The position numbers and the translations under genes were made by a program. Below are positions 5,600-6,323 of a DNA stretch of 6,323 nucleotides, piece after piece; positions within the stretch are counted from its first letter, which is position 1; each line of letters starts with the position of its first letter. The stretch covers positions 1-6,323 of the forward strand of contig CABTZM010000127.1 in the NCBI GenBank assembly GCA_902489295.1, written 5' to 3'. This DNA is from an uncultured Collinsella sp. GTDB lineage: Bacteria; Actinomycetota; Coriobacteriia; Coriobacteriales; Coriobacteriaceae. The notes under the pieces were generated by a model. That model was not told the origin of the DNA, did no database searches, and saw only the letters and a list, made by a program, of their open reading frames with translations.

Positions 5600-5610
5600 G
5601 CGTTCAATTT

Positions 5611-5630
5611 CGAAGAGTCTGAGCTCTTCG
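5611..5630 (+). other. Perfect 7-bp hairpin between EIIB and EIIC genes
   Basis: CGAAGAG (5611-5617) pairs exactly with CTCTTCG (5624-5630) around a 6-nt loop, and a T-G wobble can add one more pair. The following bases (TAGTGTCC) have no T-run, so it is unlikely to be a strong rho-independent terminator. It could stabilise the 3' end of a processed upstream message, or act as a cleavage site that sets the ratio of soluble to membrane PTS parts. Confidence 0.5.
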
Positions 5631-5657
5631 TAGTGTCCTATATGGAAAGGGGGATGT

Positions 5658-6323
5658 ATGCTTACCCAAGCAATCCTCATCGGACTTATCGCCGCATTTG
5701 GTAAGTTCGACTGCCAGCTCGGTACGCTCTACGCGTTCCGCCCCATCGTCCTGTGCCCGCTCGTGGGCCTGGTGCTGGGGGACCTGCAGTCCGGCCTCGC
5801 GATCGGTGCGAGTCTGGAGCTGCTGTTCATGGGCTCGATCTCCATCGGCGCCTACGTGCCGCCTGATGAGACGATCGGCGGCGTGCTCGCCTGCGCCTTC
5901 GCTATCCAGCTGGGCCAGAGCACCGAGGCAGCCATCGCGCTTGCCATGCCCATCGCCACGCTGTGCCTTGCCATCAAGAACATCCTTAACGCCGCCCTGC
6001 CGATCCTGGTCGACCGCGCTGATGTCTACTCCGGCCAGGGCAACCTTAAGGGTGTCTATGCGATGCACTTCCTGATCGGTTTGACCGGTATCATCATGGC
6101 GTTCCTGCTGTGCTCGCTGTCGTTCTATCTGGGTGCTGACGCCATCCAGGGCCTGCTCGACTTCATCCCGCCCTTTGTCCTTGCTGGCTTTGGCGTTGCC
6201 GCCAACATCCTGCCTGCCATGGGCTTCGCCATGCTCGGCCGCCTGGTGCTCACCAAGCAGCTCGTGCCCTTCTACTTCCTGGGCTTCCTGCTGTGCTCCT
6301 ACGCCAACGTGCCCGTCCTGGGC
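5658..6323 (+). CDS. PTS EIIC component, mannose family (cut by the window end; 222 codons seen)
   Basis: Membrane permease subunit that, with EIID, forms the sugar channel. The frame is open with no stop to the last base of the window. It begins MLTQAILIGLIAAFGKFD and contains LVGLVLGDLQSGLAIGASLELLFMGSISIGAYVPPDETIGG in pieces: GDL at 41-43, Glu54, and PPD at 68-70, all hallmarks of mannose-family EIIC (ManY/LevF/SorA). Several long hydrophobic stretches follow (about 74-105, 137-165 and 170-222), as expected for a multi-pass protein. Family members are about 250-270 aa, so roughly 30-45 residues are missing beyond the edge. AAAGGGGG (5646-5653) lies 4 nt before the chosen ATG; nearby ATGs at 5642 and 5654 are in another frame. 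An EIID gene should follow outside the window. Confidence 0.93.
   Translation, partial: MLTQAILIGLIAAFGKFDCQLGTLYAFRPIVLCPLVGLVLGDLQSGLAIGASLELLFMGSISIGAYVPPDETIGGVLACAFAIQLGQSTEAAIALAMPIATLCLAIKNILNAALPILVDRADVYSGQGNLKGVYAMHFLIGLTGIIMAFLLCSLSFYLGADAIQGLLDFIPPFVLAGFGVAANILPAMGFAMLGRLVLTKQLVPFYFLGFLLCSYANVPVLG

Noticed and set aside
5698..6075. Ser/Arg/Ala-rich + strand frame of 125 codons
   Set aside because: Out-of-frame shadow of the EIIC gene, whose own frame runs open to the window end with clear family motifs.
1..6323. Search for tRNA, rRNA, CRISPR arrays, insertion sequences and phage genes
   Set aside because: None seen by eye: no repeat-spacer pattern, no transposase motifs and no terminal inverted repeats. 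The window is filled by ordinary coding sequence and short spacers.

Overview
The window looks like chromosomal DNA from a gut actinobacterium of the Coriobacteriia (Collinsella-like). This is inferred from the moderately high GC, the strong G/C third-position preference in several genes, and the combination of HutC-type GntR regulators with a mannose-family PTS. I could not run a taxonomic search. Everything supportable is on the + strand.

Layout: (1) 1-170, an upstream region with weak signals. (2) 171-659, a small soluble protein of unknown function. (3) 698-1465 and 1450-2163, two tandem, overlapping GntR/HutC regulators with UTRA effector domains. (4) 2164-2356, a regulatory intergenic region holding two different palindromes that look like GntR operators, plus a repeated 9-mer. 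(5) 2357-3472 and 3532-4593, two SIS-domain enzymes from different sub-lineages: one GlmS/AgaS-like, one FrlB/FraB/GfrF-like. (6) 4640-5059, 5117-5599 and 5658-6323, the EIIA, EIIB and (cut by the window end) EIIC of a mannose-family PTS. The EIID gene is expected just beyond the window.

Best reading: this is an Amadori-product (fructoselysine/glucoselysine-type) utilisation operon, functionally parallel to Salmonella gfrABCDEF but with a different gene order and different regulators. The PTS would import a glycated amino acid and phosphorylate its sugar. One or both SIS enzymes would then split the 6-phosphate into an amino acid and a hexose 6-phosphate. Both enzymes keep the Glu...His pair, 16 residues apart, that serves catalysis in this superfamily. 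The two GntR proteins probably sense phosphorylated intermediates and repress from the palindromes in front of the first SIS gene. The exact substrate cannot be fixed from sequence alone.
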